Assembly: GCF_030852425.1 (NCBI RefSeq)
Contig: NZ_NSDM01000009.1
Location: forward strand, 62,001-126,000
Length of the DNA stretch: 64,000 nt
From: Saccharothrix longispora
Lineage (GTDB): Bacteria > Actinomycetota > Actinomycetes > Mycobacteriales > Pseudonocardiaceae
Reading direction: 5' to 3'
Shown piece after piece: positions 35,233 through 44,732 of this stretch. Both the position numbers and the translations under genes were made by a program. Numbering within the stretch: position 1 is the first letter of the stretch; the number at the start of each line of letters is the position of its first letter. The notes beneath the pieces are model-generated. The model searched no databases and was not told the origin of the DNA. It saw only the letters and a program-made list of their open reading frames with translations.

Positions 35233-36675
35233 ATGGTGTTGGACGTGCTCGACCTGCTCAAGGACGGCTTGCCGGAGAGCTCGGCGCCGCGACGGCGGGT
35301 GGTGGTGGTCGGTGCGGGGATGGCCGGGTTGACGGCGGCCCTGCTGCTGAAGGAAGCCGGGCACCAGGTGACGATCCTGGAGGGGCAGAACCGGCTGGGC
35401 GGGCGCATCCTGACCCACCGGGACTTCGCGGGGGACATGTACGGCGAGTTCGGCGCCATGCGCTTCCCCGAGCAGCACCCGCTCGTGCAGTGGCTGATCC
35501 GGGACAAGTTCAAGCTCGCCACGAAACCGTTCCCCATGTACGACGAGGACACGTTCGTGTACCTCCAGGGCAGGGGCGTGCGGCGCAAGGACTTCACCGG
35601 CTCCTCGTTCGACTTCGACCTGTCCCCGGGCGAGGCGGACAAGACGCCCCACGAGCTGCTGCGGCACACCGTGCGACCGCTGGTCGACATCATGGAGAAC
35701 GAAGACCCGGACAAGGCGTGGCACAAGATCCTCATCGACTACGACAAGTACACCCTGCTCGGTTACCTCAAGGAGCGCGGCCTCGGTGACGGCGCGCTGT
35801 CCATGCTCGGCCCGCTGTTCAACCTGGAGGGCCGCTACCACTTCTCGCTCGTCGAGTGGTTCTCCCACTACTACGAGGACGTCTTCGGCGACCTGTCGTA
35901 CATCGTGGACGGGGCCGACTCGCTGCCGCGCGCGTTCGAGCCGTACCTGATGGACGACATCCGGTTCGGCGCGCAGGTGCACGCGGTCGACCAGGCCGAG
36001 GGCGAGGCGCGCGTGCACTACCGCTCGGGTCGCCGCTCGCACACCGTCGTCGCCGACGAGGTGGTCGTCACGGTGCCGTTCGCGAGCCTGCGGCACATGG
36101 AGATCCAAGGCCTCGACCCGGACAAGTGGTACGCGATCCGCAACACCTACTACGGCCGCGCGCACAAGCTGTTCATGCAGTTCAGCGAGCGCTGGTGGGA
36201 GACCTCGTACGGCATCACGCACGGCCTGACGGTGACCGACCTGGCGATCCGCAACATCGTCTACCCGCCCGCCGGCCAGGACACCCGGTACAAGAAGGGC
36301 GTGATGATCGCGTCCTACTGCTGGGAGCAGGACAGCATGCCGTACACGCCGCTGGCCGGCGAGGAGTGCGTGCAGCAGGCGCTGGAGGACCTGGTCAAGA
36401 TCCACCCGGAGGCGCGGGACACGTTCGAGTTCGGCGTCTACAAGGACTGGGCGCTCGACTGGTTCGCCTGTGGCATCGGCCCGCTGTTCCGCGCGTTCGA
36501 GATGAGCGAGGGCAGCTACGAGGACGTGGTCCGCCCGGTGGGCCGGGTGTGGTTCGCCAACGACGCCTGCGACCGCCGCCACCGCCGGTGGGTGGAGGGC
36601 GCGTTGAAGGCGGCGGTGAAGAACGCCTACGCCATCCACGAGGGCATGCGCGACGAGCTGCCCTGGAAGGACTAG
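35233..36675 (+). CDS. Flavin monoamine oxidase / L-amino-acid oxidase family
   Basis: A 480-residue FAD enzyme. The dinucleotide-binding motif is RRVVVVGAGMAGLTAALLLK, then ILEGQNRLGGRI. The substrate-side arginine region GEFGAMRFPEQHPL fits L-amino-acid oxidases. The C-terminal FAD end motif is altered: VWFANDACDRRHRRWVEGAL where FAGEHT..WIEGA is common. ATG 35233 is placed 6 nt after GAGGT. It probably oxidises an amino acid or amine to the imino product and H2O2; tryptophan is a tempting substrate given the nearby trpBA operon, but there is no direct evidence. No secretion signal is seen, so the enzyme is probably cytoplasmic. Confidence 0.85.
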   Translation: MVLDVLDLLKDGLPESSAPRRRVVVVGAGMAGLTAALLLKEAGHQVTILEGQNRLGGRILTHRDFAGDMYGEFGAMRFPEQHPLVQWLIRDKFKLATKPFPMYDEDTFVYLQGRGVRRKDFTGSSFDFDLSPGEADKTPHELLRHTVRPLVDIMENEDPDKAWHKILIDYDKYTLLGYLKERGLGDGALSMLGPLFNLEGRYHFSLVEWFSHYYEDVFGDLSYIVDGADSLPRAFEPYLMDDIRFGAQVHAVDQAEGEARVHYRSGRRSHTVVADEVVVTVPFASLRHMEIQGLDPDKWYAIRNTYYGRAHKLFMQFSERWWETSYGITHGLTVTDLAIRNIVYPPAGQDTRYKKGVMIASYCWEQDSMPYTPLAGEECVQQALEDLVKIHPEARDTFEFGVYKDWALDWFACGIGPLFRAFEMSEGSYEDVVRPVGRVWFANDACDRRHRRWVEGALKAAVKNAYAIHEGMRDELPWKD

Positions 36676-36706
36676 CGCGCGGCACCGGCCCGGCAGGGGC
36701 CGGCGT

Positions 36707-36768
36707 GGCAGGAGGACCAGCGGCCCGGTCGCCCGGCGTCGTGCGGGCGGCGGCGCGGTCCTCCTGCC
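36707..36768. terminator. Stem-loop between convergent genes
   Basis: A perfect 12-bp inverted repeat, GGCAGGAGGACC (36707-36718) and GGTCCTCCTGCC (36757-36768), with a 38-nt loop. It lies between the convergent amine oxidase and penicillin acylase genes, where a two-way terminator would be expected. It shares its 10-bp arm core GCAGGAGGAC with the hairpin at 40553. Confidence 0.5.
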
Positions 36769-36926
36769 GGACGACGGGTCCGGTTCGGCCGCGACACCCC
36801 GCCGGGAGCGATCGCCGCGTCGGGTCGGGTGACTCGCCGCGGCGATCGCCCCGTTCGTCCTCGCGGTGCCCGGCCTGTCCCAGGCCGCGGCGGCGGTCCC
36901 GCACGCCGGGGAACGGACTCCCCCCG

Positions 36927-39302
36927 TCACCCGGCCGGCTCCAGCCTGATCCGGACGTCGAGGTTCCGCTCGACCTCGCCCCGGCTGTACAGCAGGGGGA
37001 ACGACCCGCCCGAGGCCCAGAGGGCGTTGAGGTCGCGGTAGTGCGGACTGCGCGGGTCGCCGGACTGCCCGGGGGCGTTGATCGCGGCCGAGGCGTCCCA
37101 GTCGCCGACGTCCAGGACGATCTTGAACGTCGCCCCGATGACCTGCCGGTAGGTCAGCGGGTGGAAGAACGACGGGTGGATCGTGTGGTACGAGCCGCCG
37201 ACCGGGGTCGGGCCGACGTTCGGGCCGCCCAGCGGGTGCGCGAACTCCTGGTGGTGCAGTGAACCCCAGCGCCACGTCGACGTGTCGGCGCCGAACTTGC
37301 CGGCGACGTCGCGGAACGCCACCGGCAGCGTGCCCAGGACCAGCTCGTCGCGCACCGCCGCGCCGTCCGGGCCCAGCCACCCCGCAGGGTCCTCGAAGGA
37401 GGCGATGACCAGGCTGAAGTCGGGGTTGATGGTGCGCACCAGCGCGTCCGCCGCGGCTTGCGGCAGCACCGCGTGCGCCCACGCGCGGTGCAGGTACTTC
37501 ATGATCCACGTCTCGAACAGCGCGGCTCCCGGCGAGTCCACCGACGCGACGCCGTCGTAGCCGCGGAGCAGCTCCAGCGCCCGCGCGGTGTCCGGGTCCG
37601 ACGAGGACAGGCCCCGCACGAACGCGAGGAGCCGCGTGGCCACCGACGACTTCTCGTCCCTCTGCAGCGCGAGCGAATCGGTGACGGTCGCGTCCGGGCG
37701 GGACCCGATCAGCTCGTCGATGCGCTGCTTGCGGTACGGCAGCTGCCACTCGTAGTTGGACACCACCGGGTGACCCGGCGGGATGTTGAAGTCGTTGGCC
37801 GAGGCGAAGAACCCGGACGCCGGGTTGTGCTGTCCCGGCAGCTCGCTGTTCGCGTGGAAGCCGTTCCAGTCGTAGCGCCCGTCGCCGGGGACGGGCAGCA
37901 GGCCGTCGTAGCCGGCGCCGGTGCGCCGCGGCGTCAGTCCCGCCGGGACGTAGCCGATGTCGCCGTGCACGTCGGCGTAGGTCAGGTTCGAGCCGGGCGT
38001 GCCCCACTTCCGCATGCCCGCGGTGAACTCGTGGAAGTTCCCGGCCCGCTGGTAGTTCAGGCTGCCCAGGTACGCCGCGCTGCCCGGCTGGGTCCACGCC
38101 GTGCGGACCGCGAACGCCCGGTGCGCCGCCTCGTCGACCTTGACGACCGGGCCGTGCCGGGTGAAGGACAGCTCGCCGGCGACCGGCGTGCCGCCGCGCA
38201 CCGGGATGGTCTCGGTGACCGTGGTCATCCGCTCCCAGCCGGCGCCGTAGCGGTAGCGGGTGTGGTCGCCGGGGTCGAGTTCGTAGACGTAGAGGTCGGT
38301 CTGGTCGATCGGCAGGTTGGTCAGGCCGAAAGCGATGCGCCCGTTGTGCCCGATGGCGATCCCCGGGTTCCACGGCTCGCCCGCGCCGGCGAGGTCCAGT
38401 CCGGGAGCCGACAGGTGCGCGACGTACCGGCCCGACGGCAGGGCGTCCGCGCCGCGGTGCGGGTCGTTGGCCAGGATGGGCCGGCCCGACGCGGTGCGGC
38501 CCGGCCCGATCGCCCAGGCGTTGCTGCCGGAGGTCGCGTCGGCGATGTCCTTGGTCCGGACACCCCCGCCGGTGAAGGACACGGCGGCGGTCGCGAGGTT
38601 GTACACCGTGAGCACGTCGTCCGGCACCGAGCACGGGTCGAGCCCCGCGGGCACCGCCGCCTCGTGCGCCGGGTGGAGGGAACGCAGGTAGCGGCTCGCG
38701 CCGGGGCCGGCCAGGCACACCAGCTTCGCGCGGGCGACCTCCCACATCAGGTTCTCCCCGATGGCGTGCGTGCGGATCCGCACCACGTCCTGCGGGCGCC
38801 AGCGGGCGGGCCGGTAGCCGAGCCTGCCGAACTCCGGCGGGAGCGCGGAGGGGTTGCGCGCCAGCCAGTCGACGTACGAGTTGACGCCCTCGGCGAACCG
38901 GGTGGCGGCCAGCCTGCCCTCCGGGCCGTAGGACGCCCACTCGGCGTCCATGTCGCCGCGGTAGAGGAACAGCCTGGCGGCCCGGTCCTGCTCCGCGTAG
39001 GACGGCCCGAGCACCTCGCTGAGCGTGCCGAGGCCGCGGCGGCGCCAGGTGTCGATCTGGAACAGCCGGTCACGGGCGATGTTGAAGCCCTGGGCGAAGA
39101 AGAGGTCGGCGGTGTCGGCCGCGTAGATGTGCGGCACCCCCCACTTGTCGACGAGCAGTTCGACCGGCCGGTGCAGACCGGCCACCGCGTACTTCGGTCC
39201 CGCCACCGCCACCGCCACCGCCTCCGCGGCCGGGACCGGCGCCAGGCAGAGCACCACGAGGGCGAGGAACAGGCCGCGGGTGGTCGGCCGACGTGTGGCC
39301 AC
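36927..39302 (-). CDS. Penicillin acylase family protein (Ntn hydrolase), secreted
   Basis: A 791-residue preproenzyme of the penicillin G acylase / acyl-homoserine lactone acylase family. A signal peptide covers about residues 1-33 (LFLALVVLCLAPVPAAEAVA). The alpha subunit carries VDKWGVPHIYAADTADLFFAQGF. The autocatalytic cut leaves Ser260 as nucleophile in ATSGSNAWAIGPGRTASGRPI. Later residues LANDPH, LTYADVHGDIGYV and the late GSLHHQEFAHPLGG fit the beta subunit. GTG 39302 follows AGGAG. It would cut amides of hydrophobic acids outside the cell; penicillins, N-acyl-homoserine lactones and cyclic lipopeptides are known targets in the family. Confidence 0.9.
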   Translation of the reverse strand: MATRRPTTRGLFLALVVLCLAPVPAAEAVAVAVAGPKYAVAGLHRPVELLVDKWGVPHIYAADTADLFFAQGFNIARDRLFQIDTWRRRGLGTLSEVLGPSYAEQDRAARLFLYRGDMDAEWASYGPEGRLAATRFAEGVNSYVDWLARNPSALPPEFGRLGYRPARWRPQDVVRIRTHAIGENLMWEVARAKLVCLAGPGASRYLRSLHPAHEAAVPAGLDPCSVPDDVLTVYNLATAAVSFTGGGVRTKDIADATSGSNAWAIGPGRTASGRPILANDPHRGADALPSGRYVAHLSAPGLDLAGAGEPWNPGIAIGHNGRIAFGLTNLPIDQTDLYVYELDPGDHTRYRYGAGWERMTTVTETIPVRGGTPVAGELSFTRHGPVVKVDEAAHRAFAVRTAWTQPGSAAYLGSLNYQRAGNFHEFTAGMRKWGTPGSNLTYADVHGDIGYVPAGLTPRRTGAGYDGLLPVPGDGRYDWNGFHANSELPGQHNPASGFFASANDFNIPPGHPVVSNYEWQLPYRKQRIDELIGSRPDATVTDSLALQRDEKSSVATRLLAFVRGLSSSDPDTARALELLRGYDGVASVDSPGAALFETWIMKYLHRAWAHAVLPQAAADALVRTINPDFSLVIASFEDPAGWLGPDGAAVRDELVLGTLPVAFRDVAGKFGADTSTWRWGSLHHQEFAHPLGGPNVGPTPVGGSYHTIHPSFFHPLTYRQVIGATFKIVLDVGDWDASAAINAPGQSGDPRSPHYRDLNALWASGGSFPLLYSRGEVERNLDVRIRLEPAG

Positions 39303-39464
39303 GGTGATCTCCTCGTTCGGCTTTCGGGACCGGGTTCGCTGTCCGTGTCTACCCGCCGCCGGTACGGCCCCACGAGCCCCTTAGGGGTCCGTGCCGTCGC
39401 CCCGGAGGCGGTCACGTCCACGCGGGGGAACGGCACGGGTCGCCGGCCCGGGTGACCGGACGGC

Positions 39465-40217
39465 TCAGGGGAGCCCGGCCGCCGGCAGCACGCCCGTGGT
39501 GGTCAGGAGCAGCGCCACGGCGGGCAGGAAGTTGTTGACCTGGTGGGCGACGACGCCCGCGAGCAGGTTCCCGGTCAGCAGCCGGGCCAGGCCGATGGGG
39601 ATGGACAGCACCACCAGCAACGGCGTGCGCAGCAGTTCCAGGTGCACCAGGGAGAACACCAGCGTGGTCACCGCGAACACCACCCAGCGGTTCCAGCCCC
39701 AGTGCTCCAGCGCCCGCCACAGCGCGCCCCGGAACAGCACCTCCTCGCCCAGCGGCGCGATCAGCCACACCGCGAGGAACGCCACGACGGCCGCCGTCGG
39801 CTCCAAGGTCAGCCCGCTGAACGCGTCGCCGACCGCCGAACCGGCCTCGTCGGCGCCGACCCACCGCGTCCACAGCGCCGCCGCGGGCAGGGTGAGCACC
39901 AGGCCGCCCGCGCCCAGCGCCGCGCCCACGCCCAGGTCGCGCCAGTCCCACCGGGCGGCCAGCTCGCGCGCCGCCCGACCGCGCGCCGGTCCCGCGCCGA
40001 GCCACCGGGTGCCCGCCACCACGACCACCACGGCCAGCGAGATCGGCACGACCAACAGCACCAGCAGCGGCCACGGCGGCAGCCGCTCCCCGGAGGCATC
40101 GCCGGTCGAGAACGGCAGCAGCACGACCGCCGACGCGAGCACCATCGTCACCTGGGCGGCGAGGTACACGCCCAGCATCCGCCACCCGAACCGGGGTTCG
40201 TTCCCGACAACGTCCAC
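39465..40217 (-). CDS. CPBP-family intramembrane metalloprotease
   Basis: A 250-residue polytopic membrane protein with the CPBP (Rce1-like/abortive-infection) motifs: EExxxR in APLGEEVLFRGALWRALEHW, FSLVHLE, and HQVNNFLPA near the C-terminus. About seven or eight hydrophobic helices are visible. The start is GTG 40217, or ATG at residue 14, which has GGGTGGCGG upstream. Family members mature exported peptides or protect the producer. No peptide gene is adjacent, so the role is open. Confidence 0.85.
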   Translation of the reverse strand: MDVVGNEPRFGWRMLGVYLAAQVTMVLASAVVLLPFSTGDASGERLPPWPLLVLLVVPISLAVVVVVAGTRWLGAGPARGRAARELAARWDWRDLGVGAALGAGGLVLTLPAAALWTRWVGADEAGSAVGDAFSGLTLEPTAAVVAFLAVWLIAPLGEEVLFRGALWRALEHWGWNRWVVFAVTTLVFSLVHLELLRTPLLVVLSIPIGLARLLTGNLLAGVVAHQVNNFLPAVALLLTTTGVLPAAGLP

Positions 40218-40658
40218 AACCGTGCATAACCGCTGCCGGGTGCCAGGTCAACGGGAGACAGCCGTCGTGACCAGCGCCACCACCCCGAAGGCGCAAGCGA
40301 CGAGCGGCGCCGCGGTCGCGGTGGGCGTGCCACCCGCCGGGTCACCGCCTCGCTCGCCGCGTACCCGCGCCCCCGGACGGCACGCCACCACCCGCGCCGG
40401 CTCGGCGGCCGAGCCGTCACCACCCGGTTCGGCCGGCCTCCGGCCCGTCGTCGGACAGCGGCGTCGACCACCGCCGGTACCGCCGCTCCGGCTCGGCGCC
40501 GGCGGGCCACCCGGTGGGCACGCCGGTGGTCGTCGCGGGACCGCCGGCAGTTCGTCGCAGGAGGACGTGCGGGCCATGGTCCTCCTGCGACGCCCACCGT
40601 CGTGGAGACTGCGGCGGTTCGCCGTGTGGATCTCCCCGGGAACGGGGAAGATGCTGAG
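40218..40658. other. Intergenic region between divergent genes
   Basis: 441 bases between the CPBP gene and the hybrid kinase gene. A minus-strand frame from ATG 40577 to 40248 would give a 109-residue Pro/Arg/Gly-rich protein ending in PLVACAFGVVALVTTAVSR, a possible tail anchor. It lacks a ribosome site and its composition is like non-coding GC-rich DNA, so I do not call it. The 14-bp hairpin at 40553 is the main feature. Confidence 0.4.
40553..40592. repeat. 14-bp perfect hairpin upstream of the hybrid kinase gene
   Basis: CGTCGCAGGAGGAC (40553-40566) and GTCCTCCTGCGACG (40579-40592) around a 12-nt loop. It lies 66 bp before the kinase start. The arm core GCAGGAGGAC is the same as in the stem-loop at 36707. 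It may be a terminator for upstream transcription, or a leader structure; the AGGAGG inside the stem would be hidden from ribosomes. Confidence 0.55.
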
Positions 40659-43600
40659 GTGCCGGACAGAGAGCCACACGACGCCGAACTGCTGTTCCCG
40701 GGCGGCAGCGAGATGGCGGCGCGGATGCGCGCGCACCGCTGGCCGGACGGCGCGGACCCCGGCACGTGGCCCGCCGCCCTGCGCACCGCCGTGCGGATCT
40801 GCCTCACCTCGCGGTTCCCGATGATCGTCTGGTGGGGCGAGGAGCTGCTGTTCCTCCACAACGACGCCTACCGCCCGATGCTCGGGGACAAGCACCCCGC
40901 CCTGGGCAAGCCGGGCGAGCAGGTGTGGCCGGAGATCTGGCACACCATCGGCCCGATGCTGCGGTCCGTGATGGACTCCGGCGAGGCGACCTGGTCGGAG
41001 GACCTCCCGCTGTCGATGGCGCGCCACGGCTACTGGGAGGAGACCTACTGGACCTACTCCTACAGCCCCCTGCACGACGACGACGGCGTGGTGCGCGGCG
41101 TGTTCACCGCCGTCAGCGAGACCACCGAGCGGGTCGTCGGCGAACGGCGGCTCGCCGTGCTCCAGGACCTGGGCGCGCTGGCGGGCAAGGAGCGCAGCGC
41201 GGTCGAGGCGTGCGGCATGGTGGCTCGGGTGCTGGGCAGGTCGAGCCGGGACGTGCCGTTCGCCGCGCTGCACCTCGTCCGGGACGGCGAGCCGGAACAG
41301 GTGGCGACGAGCCCCGCCGGCGTGCACGTCGACCAGCCGTGGCCGATCCGGGAGGTGCTGGCCACCGGCAGGCCGGCCGTGTTGCGCGACCTGCCGGGCG
41401 ACCTGCCGAGCGGTGACTGGCGCAGCCCGCCGACCGAGGCCGTCGTGCTGCCGCTGCCGGGCGACGCGGGGGGTGGGCCGGTCGGTGCGATCGTGCTGGC
41501 GGCGGGTGCCGCGCGAGCGCTGGACGAGTCGTACGAGTCGTTCCTCCAGCTCGTGGCGCGGCAGACCGCGTCCCTGGTCAACGGGGCGCTCGCCTACGAG
41601 GCGCAGCAGCGGCGGGCCGAGGAGCTGGCCGAGCTGGACCGCGCCAAGACCGCGTTCTTCTCCAACATCAGCCACGAGTTCCGCACCCCGCTCACCCTGA
41701 TCATGGGCCCGGTGCAGGACATGCGCGAGCGGGTGCCCGTCGACGACCCGGCCCGCGCGGAGCTGGACGCCGTGCACCGCAACGGCCTGCGCCTGGGCAA
41801 GCTCGTCAACACCCTGCTCGACTTCTCCCGCATCGAGGCCGGCCGGATGCGGGCGAACTACGAGCCGGTCGACCTGGCCGCCTTCACCACCGAGCTGGCC
41901 AGCGTCTTCCGGTCCGCCGTGGAACGTGCGGGCCTGCGGTTCGAGGTGGACTGCGCCCCGCTGGACGGCCCGGTGCACGTGGACCGGGAGCTGTGGGAGA
42001 AGGTGGTGCTGAACCTGCTCAGCAACGCCCTCAAGTTCACCTTCGAGGGCTCGGTGCGCGTCGCGCTGCGCCAGGACGGCGACCACGCCGTGCTGACCGT
42101 CGCCGACACCGGCGTGGGCATCCCCGAGGCGGAGATGCTCCGGCTGTTCGAGCGCTTCCACCGCATCGGCAACGCCCGCGCCCGCTCCTACGAGGGCAGC
42201 GGCATCGGCCTGGCCCTGGTCCGCGAGCTGGTCGGCCTGCACGGCGGCACCATCGCCGCGACCGGCGCCGAGGGCGAGGGCACGACGTTCACCGTCCGGC
42301 TGCCGCTCGGCCAGGAGCACCTGCCCGCCGACGACCTGGTGCCCCGGGCCGGCCCTGCCGTCGTCTCCGCCACGGCCGAGCCGTTCGTGCAGGAGGCCAT
42401 GCGCTGGCTGCCCGCCGACGACACGGCGGGCGCGACGGCCGAGGTGGACGGCGCGGTGCTGCACCACACCCCGGCCGGCGGCGACGAGGCGCCCGTCCAC
42501 GTCCTGGTCGTCGACGACAACGCCGACATGCGCGACTACCTGCGCAGGCTCCTCGCACCCGGTTACCGCGTCACCACCGCGGTGGACGGGGAGGAGGCCC
42601 TGGACGCGGTGCGCGCGGCCCCGCCCGACCTGGTGGTCAGCGACGTCATGATGCCCCGCCTGGACGGGCTCGGGCTGGTCGCCGCGCTGCGCGCCGACCC
42701 GCGCACGGCCGGTGTGCCGGTGCTGCTGCTGTCCGCCCGCGCCGGGCAGGAGGCGGCCATCGAGGGCTTGGACGCGGGCGCGGACGACTACCTGGTCAAG
42801 CCTTTCTCGGCGGCCGAGCTGCTGGCCCGCGTGCGGGCGGTCGTGCAGCTGACGCGGCTGCGCAACCACCACGCGGCGTGGCGCGCGGCGTTGATCGACT
42901 CGTTGCAGGAGGGCTTCTTCGTCTGCGACGAGCGGGGCGCGGTCGTCGAGGTCAATGCCGCGTTCACCGACATCCTCGGCTACGGGCCCGACGGGCTGCC
43001 GTACCCGCCGCCCCACCCGTGGTGGCTGGAGGAGGGCGCGGAGACCGAGGCGCTGGCCCGCGCCGACGCCGCCGTCAACCGGATGATGGAGGGCGGGCGG
43101 GGCACCGCGACCATCCCGGTGACCCACCGCGACGGCCACCGGCTGTGGGTGGCCGTCGCGTTCAGCCGGGTCAAGGACCCGGACACGGGCCGCCAGATGG
43201 TCGTCGGCACGTTCCGCGACGTCACCGCCCAGCACTACGCCGTGCAGCGCGACCTGGCGCTGGCGGCGCTCAGCGTGCGCCTGGCCGGGGCGGACAGCCT
43301 GGGCGAGGCGGTGCGCGGTGCGGTGGAGGAGCTGGCGTCGCTGTGGGGCGCCCGGCGCGTCCTGGCGGTCGCGGTGGCCGCCGACCCGCCCGAGGTGGTG
43401 GCTTCCGACGGCCCCGCCGACTGGGACGACCTGCCGCTGGAGCTGCGCCGGGCGATCCTCGACCTGGGCGCAGGACCCGCGCTGACCGTCGGCGGCACCG
43501 GGGCGGCCGGCATCGCGCTGGACCACCCGGGCGGCGCGCTGGTGCTGTGGGTCGACCTGGGCGAGAGCCGGCCGTGCTCCGCCGAGGACCGGACGCTGCT

Positions 43601-44732
43601 GGCGCTGCTGGCCGGCCACCTGGCACAGGGGCTGCGCCGGGTGCACCGGATGGACCAGCAGCGCGAGACGGCGCTGGCCCTCCAGCGGGCGATCCTCGGC
43701 CCGTCGCACCTGCCCGAGGGCTTCGCGGTGCGCTACGAGCCCGCGACGCGCCCGCTGAAGGTCGGCGGCGACTGGTACGACACGATCGGGCTGCCCGACG
43801 GGCGGATCGGCATCGTCGTCGGCGACTGCGTCGGCCACGGCCTGGAGGCGGCCACCGTGATGGGGCAGTTGCGCAGCGCGTGCCGGGCGCTGCTGCTGCG
43901 CGACCCGGCGCCGGCCCAGGCGCTCAGCGCCCTGGACGTGTTCGCCGCGACGCTGCCCGGCGCGCTGTCCACGACCGTGTTCTGCGCGGTCCTCGACCCG
44001 GCCACGGGCGAACTGGTGTACTCGGCGGCCGGTCACCCGCCTGGCGTGCTCGTGCACCGCGACGGCGGCACCGACCTGCTCGAGGGCGGCCGGTCCGTCC
44101 CGCTGGCCGTGTGCCCGGACCGGCCGCGCACCGAGGCGCGGACCGTCGTGCGGGGACGATCGACCCTCGTTCTCTACACCGACGGCCTGGTCGAGCGCCG
44201 CCGCCGAGGCCTGGACGACGGCATCGACGACGTGTGCTCCGCCGTGCGGGCCGCCCGGACCGCGCCGGTGGACGACCTGGCCACCCGCCTGATGACCGAC
44301 CTGGCCCCGCCCGGCGGGTTCGAGGACGACGTGGCCCTGCTCGTCTACCGCCACCCCGCGCCGCTGGCGGTGGACTTCCCCGCGGACACCGCGCGGCTCG
44401 CCCCCGTCCGCCACGCCCTGCGAGCCTGGCTGCGCAGCTGCGAGCTGACCGAGGACGAGGTGCAGAACGTGCTCATCGCGGCCGGCGAGGCGTGCGCGAA
44501 CGCCGTGGAGCACGCCTACCCGGTGTCCGGCGGCGGCGTGGTCGGGCTGCGGGTGGCCCTCACCGGTGACGGGCTGCGCCTCACCGTGACGGACGGCGGC
44601 CGGTGGCGGGCGCCCCGCGAGAACACCTACCGGGGGCGGGGCATCCGGCTCATCCGGGCGCTGATGCAGGACGTCGCCATCCACCACGGTGCCGACGGCA
44701 CCACCGTCGAGATGCACACGAGGATCTCATGA
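40659..44732 (+). CDS. Hybrid histidine kinase, receiver, PP2C phosphatase and anti-sigma kinase in one protein
   Basis: A 1357-residue signalling protein. Domains in order, with rough positions: PAS-like (30-160); GAF (165-315); HisKA with His339 in FFSNISHEFRTPLTL (325-390); HATPase (NLLSNALKF, GVGIPEAEM; 430-550); receiver with Asp662 in VSDVMMPR (610-730); PAS (740-860); GAF (865-1000); SpoIIE-type PP2C phosphatase (KVGGDWYDT, GDCVGHGLEAA, FEDDVALLV; 1020-1225); RsbW-like HATPase (IAAGEACANAVEHAYP; 1235-1355). GTG 40659 was chosen as the start. It overlaps the STAS antagonist gene as ATGA, so kinase, phosphatase, anti-sigma and antagonist functions are made together. The design fits a self-contained partner-switch controlling an unknown sigma factor. 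Confidence 0.9.
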   Translation: MPDREPHDAELLFPGGSEMAARMRAHRWPDGADPGTWPAALRTAVRICLTSRFPMIVWWGEELLFLHNDAYRPMLGDKHPALGKPGEQVWPEIWHTIGPMLRSVMDSGEATWSEDLPLSMARHGYWEETYWTYSYSPLHDDDGVVRGVFTAVSETTERVVGERRLAVLQDLGALAGKERSAVEACGMVARVLGRSSRDVPFAALHLVRDGEPEQVATSPAGVHVDQPWPIREVLATGRPAVLRDLPGDLPSGDWRSPPTEAVVLPLPGDAGGGPVGAIVLAAGAARALDESYESFLQLVARQTASLVNGALAYEAQQRRAEELAELDRAKTAFFSNISHEFRTPLTLIMGPVQDMRERVPVDDPARAELDAVHRNGLRLGKLVNTLLDFSRIEAGRMRANYEPVDLAAFTTELASVFRSAVERAGLRFEVDCAPLDGPVHVDRELWEKVVLNLLSNALKFTFEGSVRVALRQDGDHAVLTVADTGVGIPEAEMLRLFERFHRIGNARARSYEGSGIGLALVRELVGLHGGTIAATGAEGEGTTFTVRLPLGQEHLPADDLVPRAGPAVVSATAEPFVQEAMRWLPADDTAGATAEVDGAVLHHTPAGGDEAPVHVLVVDDNADMRDYLRRLLAPGYRVTTAVDGEEALDAVRAAPPDLVVSDVMMPRLDGLGLVAALRADPRTAGVPVLLLSARAGQEAAIEGLDAGADDYLVKPFSAAELLARVRAVVQLTRLRNHHAAWRAALIDSLQEGFFVCDERGAVVEVNAAFTDILGYGPDGLPYPPPHPWWLEEGAETEALARADAAVNRMMEGGRGTATIPVTHRDGHRLWVAVAFSRVKDPDTGRQMVVGTFRDVTAQHYAVQRDLALAALSVRLAGADSLGEAVRGAVEELASLWGARRVLAVAVAADPPEVVASDGPADWDDLPLELRRAILDLGAGPALTVGGTGAAGIALDHPGGALVLWVDLGESRPCSAEDRTLLALLAGHLAQGLRRVHRMDQQRETALALQRAILGPSHLPEGFAVRYEPATRPLKVGGDWYDTIGLPDGRIGIVVGDCVGHGLEAATVMGQLRSACRALLLRDPAPAQALSALDVFAATLPGALSTTVFCAVLDPATGELVYSAAGHPPGVLVHRDGGTDLLEGGRSVPLAVCPDRPRTEARTVVRGRSTLVLYTDGLVERRRRGLDDGIDDVCSAVRAARTAPVDDLATRLMTDLAPPGGFEDDVALLVYRHPAPLAVDFPADTARLAPVRHALRAWLRSCELTEDEVQNVLIAAGEACANAVEHAYPVSGGGVVGLRVALTGDGLRLTVTDGGRWRAPRENTYRGRGIRLIRALMQDVAIHHGADGTTVEMHTRIS

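Noticed and set aside
40248-40577. Minus-strand 109-residue frame with a hydrophobic C-terminus
   Set aside because: No ribosome site, composition like random GC-rich sequence, and its start lies inside the 14-bp hairpin.
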